Origin: Deltaproteobacteria bacterium
Lineage (GTDB): Bacteria; Desulfobacterota; GWC2-55-46; JAUVFY01
Assembly (NCBI GenBank): GCA_030594025.1
Contig: JAUVFY010000006.1
Span: forward strand, 1 to 17,676
DNA: 17,676 nucleotides
Direction: 5' to 3'
Shown here: positions 14,387 through 17,676 of the stretch, piece after piece
Layout: every line of letters begins with the position of its first letter
Numbering within the stretch: the first letter of the stretch is position 1
Translations under genes and position numbers: made by a program
Notes under the pieces: model-generated
Told to the model about the DNA's origin: nothing
The model's input: the letters and a program-made list of their open reading frames with translations, nothing else
Databases searched by the model: none

Positions 14387-15970
14387 TCACAGCTCCACCA
14401 CCTTGGCCGAGATGATGTTGGGGAGCTTTAAAAGTTTTTCTTTGAGTCCCCTGGATAGGGGCGTGTCTATGTTCCAGACACTGACGGCATCGCCCCCGAC
14501 GGTCTGTCTTCCCAGGTGGAGCCTTGCTATATTGATCTTGTTTTCCCCGAGCAGCGTCCCCACGTTCCCTATGACCCCGGGTTTGTCCTGGTTGTGGAGC
14601 ACCAGCAGATAGCCCTCGGGTATGGCGTCGAGGAAGAACTTATCAATCCTTACTATCCTGGGCTCCTTTTTGCCGAAAAGCGCCCCTTCAACGAGGAACT
14701 CCTGTTCATTGGTCCTTACCTTTATAGTCACCGAGCTTGCAAAATCTATGGGCCTTGAGCTCTTGACCTCAACGACCTTGATGCCCCTTTCCCTGGCAAC
14801 AAACGGTGCGTTAACGAAATTAACATACTGGTCAAGGAGCTGGTCCAGAACACCCTTTATGCAGGCGATAGTGACCGGGGCCACGTCGTAGTCCACCACA
14901 TCACCGCTGTACTCCACCGTTATCTCCTCTATGGAGCCCTTCAGGGTCTGTCCCTGGAAGCTTCCCAGCTTTTCACCCAGCGTAATGTAGGGGCCCAGCG
15001 AGGCCAATAGCTCCGCCGGGATGGAGGGTACGTTAATCGCATTTCTTATCGTCCCTTCCATGAGATAGTCCGAGATCTGTTCGGCTACGGCCACAGCAAC
15101 ACTCTCCTGGGCCTCGAGCGTTGAGGCTCCCAGGTGCGGGGTAACTATCACATCGTCGAGCCCCAGGAGCGGGTTTTCCTTTGCAGGTGGCTCTGTCTCA
15201 AAGACATCCACCGCCGCGCTTGATACTATGCCCGCCTTTATCGCATCTGCGAGGTCCTTTTCGTTCAATATGCCGCCCCTGGCACAGTTTATAAGCTTCA
15301 CACCCTTTTTCATCTTCGAGAAGGCCTTTTTGTCTACAAGGTTTCTCGTCTCGTTCGTAAGCGGGACGTGTATGGAGATGAAATCACTCCTTTTGTAAAG
15401 CTCGTCCAGGCTCACAAGCGCTATGCCGAGCTTGTCTGCGGCCTCGGAGGAGATATATGGGTCGTAGGCGATGACGTTCATCTTAAGGCCCAGGGCCCTC
15501 GAGGCCACTATGGAGCCGATGTTGCCGACGCCTATTACCCCCAGGGTCTTGCCCGTGAGCTCCGTTCCCTGGAACCTTTTTTTCTCCCATTTGCCTTTTC
15601 TCATGGAAGCCGTAGCCTGGGGGATGTTCCGGGCAAGGGAGAGCATCATCGCAATTGAGTGCTCTGCGGTGGTTATGTTGCTTCCGCCGGGGGTGTTCAT
15701 TACCACCACGCCCTTTTTCGTGGCCGCCGGGACATCTATGTTGTCCACCCCTATGCCGGCCCTGCCCACTACCTTGAGCTTCTCGGCCGCATCGAGTATC
15801 TCGGAGGTAACCTTGGTTGCGCTCCTTACGGCAAGTCCGTGGTAGTCCTTTATCTTCTCCTTGAGCTCTTCGGGGGTGAGCTTTGTCAAAACGTCGCACA
15901 CAATCCCGGCTCTGCTCTTGAAGACCTCCACCGCCTTTTCAGAAAGGTCGTCTGCTATGAGTACCTTCAT
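14387..15970 (-). CDS. serA: D-3-phosphoglycerate dehydrogenase
   Basis: This is the first enzyme of serine synthesis, oxidising 3-phosphoglycerate to 3-phosphohydroxypyruvate with NAD+. Its 527 residues are the long form, with a catalytic and NAD domain (1 to about 315), an intervening ASB domain (about 320-450) and a C-terminal ACT domain (about 455-527, YLLVLHNQDKPGVIGNVGTL) that usually senses serine. The NAD fold shows GVIGVGNIG (144-152) and D170. Catalytic residues are R231 (INCARGGI), E260 (DVFETEPP) and H279 (TPHLGAST). AGGA lies before ATG. It starts 21 bases after the aminotransferase gene, so the two are co-transcribed. Confidence 0.97.
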   Translation of the reverse strand: MKVLIADDLSEKAVEVFKSRAGIVCDVLTKLTPEELKEKIKDYHGLAVRSATKVTSEILDAAEKLKVVGRAGIGVDNIDVPAATKKGVVVMNTPGGSNITTAEHSIAMMLSLARNIPQATASMRKGKWEKKRFQGTELTGKTLGVIGVGNIGSIVASRALGLKMNVIAYDPYISSEAADKLGIALVSLDELYKRSDFISIHVPLTNETRNLVDKKAFSKMKKGVKLINCARGGILNEKDLADAIKAGIVSSAAVDVFETEPPAKENPLLGLDDVIVTPHLGASTLEAQESVAVAVAEQISDYLMEGTIRNAINVPSIPAELLASLGPYITLGEKLGSFQGQTLKGSIEEITVEYSGDVVDYDVAPVTIACIKGVLDQLLDQYVNFVNAPFVARERGIKVVEVKSSRPIDFASSVTIKVRTNEQEFLVEGALFGKKEPRIVRIDKFFLDAIPEGYLLVLHNQDKPGVIGNVGTLLGENKINIARLHLGRQTVGGDAVSVWNIDTPLSRGLKEKLLKLPNIISAKVVEL

Positions 15971-15991
15971 CTTTGTTCCTTTTAAAAACCT

Positions 15992-17137
15992 CTACTTGTA
16001 ACCCTTTAAAAGAATCTTTTCAGCAGCGGCCACACCTTTGCCGTGCTTGACCTTGTGGCCGAACTTCTTCAGCGCCATCTCCACGGCCGCCACGGCGATT
16101 ATTATATCAAAGGTGTCTATGTAGCCCATGTGGGCTATCCGGAAGATCTTGCCCCTCAGGTGGTCCTGGCCCCCGGCGATCGTCACTCCCATGTCGTCTC
16201 TTAAGTATTTAACGAACTTGGCGCCGTCAATGGCTTCGGGTACATAAACGCCGGTTGTCGCCGGGCTCGGGCTTTCGGGTGCGAGAAGTTTCAGTTCAAG
16301 GGCCTCCATCGCGCTCCGGGTCGCCTCTGCAAGGCGCTCGTGCCTGGTGAAGACAGTTTTGAGCCCCTCTTTTTTTATCATAAGGAGCGACTCCCTGAGC
16401 CCCGTAACGAGCGAGGTGGCAGGGGTGTACGCCGAGGTCTTTTTTGCGAGGTTATTTTGCTCCTTTTTGAAGTCGAAATAATAGCGCGGCGACCGGGCCT
16501 TCTCATGGAACTTCCACGCCCTGTCGCTCAGTGCGACGAAGGCGAGGCCCGGCGGAAGCATGAGCGCTTTCTGGGAGCCCGAGACCAGGACGTCTATACC
16601 CCATTCGTCCATGGGCACATCGAAGACCCCCACGGCGGTTATGCCGTCTACGACGACGAGGCAGTCTCTCTTTTTTGTCAGCGCGGCGATCTCCTTTACC
16701 GGGTGCGCCACCGCGGTGGATGTCTCGGAAGCCTGTGTAAGCACACCCTTTACCTTCGGGTTCTTATCCAGGATGTTTTTAATCACCCCCGGATCCACGG
16801 CATTTCCCCATTCCACGTTTATCCAGTGGACCTTGAGCCCGTAGGCCTCTGATATCTGGCCCCACCGCTCGCCGAACTTTCCTCCGTTAACCGCTATGAC
16901 CTCGTCGCCGGGCGAGAAGAGGTTCGATATGGAACCTTCCATGGCGCCGGTGCCCGAGGCGGCGAGTATAAGGACGTCTTGTTTTGTCTGGAAGACGTAT
17001 TTTAAAAGCTCTGCAGCCTCTTTAAACACCTCCGAGAACTGGGGTGTCCTGTGGTGTATGACGGGCCTGGCCATTGCCAGAAGGACCTCCTCCGGCACGG
17101 GTGTCGGCCCAGGGGCAAGTAGATATCTCTTTTTCAT
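15992..17137 (-). CDS. Class V aminotransferase, probable serine-pathway transaminase
   Basis: This PLP enzyme has 381 residues, in the alanine-glyoxylate / serine-pyruvate aminotransferase group. It opens with YLLAPGPTPVPEEVL (5-19). The cofactor region shows ASGTGAMEGS (60-69), D164 in VVVDGITAVG, and the Schiff-base lysine K190 in VSGSQKALMLPPG. Immediately downstream is serA, which makes phosphohydroxypyruvate. By position it probably supplies phosphoserine from that product, standing in for a classical SerC. This role is inferred. Alanine-glyoxylate or serine-glyoxylate transamination is also possible. AGGAGG lies 12 bases before the ATG at 17137. It is the first gene of the AT-serA-hisZ-purA series. 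Confidence 0.9.
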   Translation of the reverse strand: MKKRYLLAPGPTPVPEEVLLAMARPVIHHRTPQFSEVFKEAAELLKYVFQTKQDVLILAASGTGAMEGSISNLFSPGDEVIAVNGGKFGERWGQISEAYGLKVHWINVEWGNAVDPGVIKNILDKNPKVKGVLTQASETSTAVAHPVKEIAALTKKRDCLVVVDGITAVGVFDVPMDEWGIDVLVSGSQKALMLPPGLAFVALSDRAWKFHEKARSPRYYFDFKKEQNNLAKKTSAYTPATSLVTGLRESLLMIKKEGLKTVFTRHERLAEATRSAMEALELKLLAPESPSPATTGVYVPEAIDGAKFVKYLRDDMGVTIAGGQDHLRGKIFRIAHMGYIDTFDIIIAVAAVEMALKKFGHKVKHGKGVAAAEKILLKGYK

Positions 17138-17394
17138 TTCCTCAGGAATCCTCCTTCGCTCATTAGCAGGGAAAACCGACCAGGGGCAGCTTTAAACAAC
17201 ACGGACCCCCTTAAAACGTCCTTAAAAATTAAACGGTTAGAAGATTAGAACGGCAAAAAACCTTTATAAGCCTGTTTACTGGGGGTAGTTCTTAAAAGGC
17301 CGTTGAGCTAGCAAGACAAGTGTGCCCTGCTTTAAAACCGTCTTTTTTACGTGTGAATCAACCTGCGGAACCATGTAAATCGATTAGACAAGTA

Positions 17395-17423
17395 AACCTA
17401 ACAAAGGCACCTGTTTATGTCAA
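17395..17423 (-). promoter_or_regulatory. Candidate promoter of the aminotransferase-serA-hisZ-purA operon
   Basis: The minus strand carries a perfect TTGACA (17418-17423), a 17-base spacer and TAGGTT (17395-17400, three of six), preceded by the TG of an extended -10. The -10 is poor, so the call rests on the -35, the spacing and the position. Confidence 0.45.
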
Positions 17424-17448
17424 GCAAATTCTGGCCAAAAAAAATACC

Positions 17449-17477
17449 TTGACAGTGGCCGAAGTTTTGTATACAGT
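17449..17477 (+). promoter_or_regulatory. Promoter of the malate dehydrogenase gene
   Basis: TTGACA (17449-17454), a 17-base spacer and TACAGT (17472-17477, four of six). The -10 lies inside the palindromic operator at 17465-17485. The start point would be near 17484, giving a leader of about 119 bases. Confidence 0.65.
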
Positions 17478-17485
17478 ATACAAAA
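17465..17485. promoter_or_regulatory. 21-base palindromic operator over the mdh -10 box
   Basis: A perfect inverted repeat: TTTTGTATAC (17465-17474), one central A, GTATACAAAA (17476-17485). It covers the -10 box and predicted start point, as a repressor site would. The TGTATAC half-site is of a kind bound by dimeric repressors such as FadR/GntR-type proteins, but I cannot name the regulator. Confidence 0.7.
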
Positions 17486-17517
17486 CGGTTCTTACAAGGC
17501 AGTAGTGTATAAAAGGG

Positions 17518-17553
17518 GCGCCCGGGGTTAACGGGGACCCGGTTATGGGGCGC
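17518..17553 (+). other. GC-rich hairpin in the mdh 5' leader
   Basis: GCGCCC (17518-17523) pairs perfectly with GGGCGC (17548-17553). Inside, GGGT (17525-17528) can pair with ACCC (17537-17540). There is no U-tract after it, so it is not an intrinsic terminator. It may stabilise the message or bind a regulator. It matches no RNA family I recognise. Confidence 0.45.
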
Positions 17554-17602
17554 AAAAATCCACCTAATTGCTTAAAATAATTAAACTTTTTAAGGAGGCA
17601 AT

Positions 17603-17676
17603 TTGGCCAGAAAAAAGATTACTGTCGTTGGAGCGGGCCATGTGGGCGCGAATCTCGCACTCTGGATGGCACAAAA
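17603..17676 (+). CDS. mdh: Malate dehydrogenase, N-terminal part (runs off the window)
   Basis: The first 24 complete codons read (L/M)ARKKITVVGAGHVGAN, then LALWMAQ. This is the first beta strand and glycine-rich NAD loop (GAGHVG) of the LDH-like malate dehydrogenase family, which interconverts malate and oxaloacetate in the TCA cycle. The start is TTG at 17603, with AAGGAGG ending five bases upstream. No ATG is available nearby. Lactate dehydrogenase shares this fold, so the gene name rests on the wording of the N-terminus and is less certain than the family. It is the only plus-strand gene seen and is divergent from the serA operon. Confidence 0.8.
   Translation, partial: MARKKITVVGAGHVGANLALWMAQ

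Larger units (their letters stand above)
17138..17602. promoter_or_regulatory. Divergent regulatory region between aminotransferase and malate dehydrogenase genes
   Basis: These 465 bases without a credible gene hold two opposed promoters whose -35 boxes are 25 bases apart (minus at 17418-17423, plus at 17449-17454). They also hold a palindromic operator (17465-17485) and a GC-rich hairpin in the leader of the plus-strand gene (17518-17553). The minus-strand leader would be about 250 bases. I recognise no riboswitch class or known leader RNA in it. Confidence 0.6.

Noticed and set aside
17320..17505. Plus-strand open frame of 61 codons in the intergenic region
   Set aside because: It runs through both promoters and the palindromic operator, has no ribosome site and resembles no family. 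It is treated as chance.
1..17676. Search for CRISPR arrays, tRNA or rRNA genes, integrases and transposases
   Set aside because: No regularly spaced repeats, tRNA-like cloverleaf with a CCA end, rRNA segments or recombinase motifs were seen on either strand.

Overview
The window is a gene-dense chromosomal segment of a Gram-negative (two-membrane) bacterium. Apart from the last 74 bases, every gene lies on the minus strand. The set of genes and signals suggests a deltaproteobacterial-type lineage (Desulfobacterota or Nitrospirota-like): a lone Fo cluster (atpZ-atpI-atpB-atpE) separate from F1, hisZ next to purA, a CIRCE-controlled sigma-32-type factor, and an MlaD carrying its own outer-membrane domain. 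The phylum is inferred from this content, not proven. I found no tRNA, rRNA, CRISPR array, phage or insertion-sequence gene.

Layout in the direction of minus-strand transcription, from high to low coordinates. (1) 17603-17676 (+) is the start of a malate dehydrogenase gene. It is divergent from the rest, across a 465-base regulatory region with two opposed promoters and a 21-base palindromic operator. (2) 17137-12038 holds a class V aminotransferase, serA, hisZ and purA: serine synthesis, the regulatory subunit for the first histidine step, and the AMP branch of purine synthesis. (3) 11907-10200 holds atpZ, atpI, atpB and atpE, the membrane sector of ATP synthase with its accessory proteins, behind its own promoter and closed by a hairpin. 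(4) 10039-9236 is an rpoH-like sigma factor under a near-consensus promoter with a perfect CIRCE operator at the start point. (5) 9074-4790 holds alanine racemase translationally coupled to mlaE, then mlaF and mlaD. This is a lipid-transport system whose MlaD appears to span the envelope from an inner-membrane anchor to an outer-membrane barrel. (6) 4646-165 holds a RACo-like ASKHA ATPase without its ferredoxin domain, purH, a HEAT-repeat remnant and purD.

Most genes are housekeeping. The parts most worth a second look are the transenvelope MlaD architecture without MlaB or MlaC, the CIRCE-to-sigma-32 regulatory link, a family of palindromic repeats abutting the stop codons of purH and purD and associated with a broken HEAT gene, the orphan RACo-like ATPase, and the operator at the malate dehydrogenase promoter.
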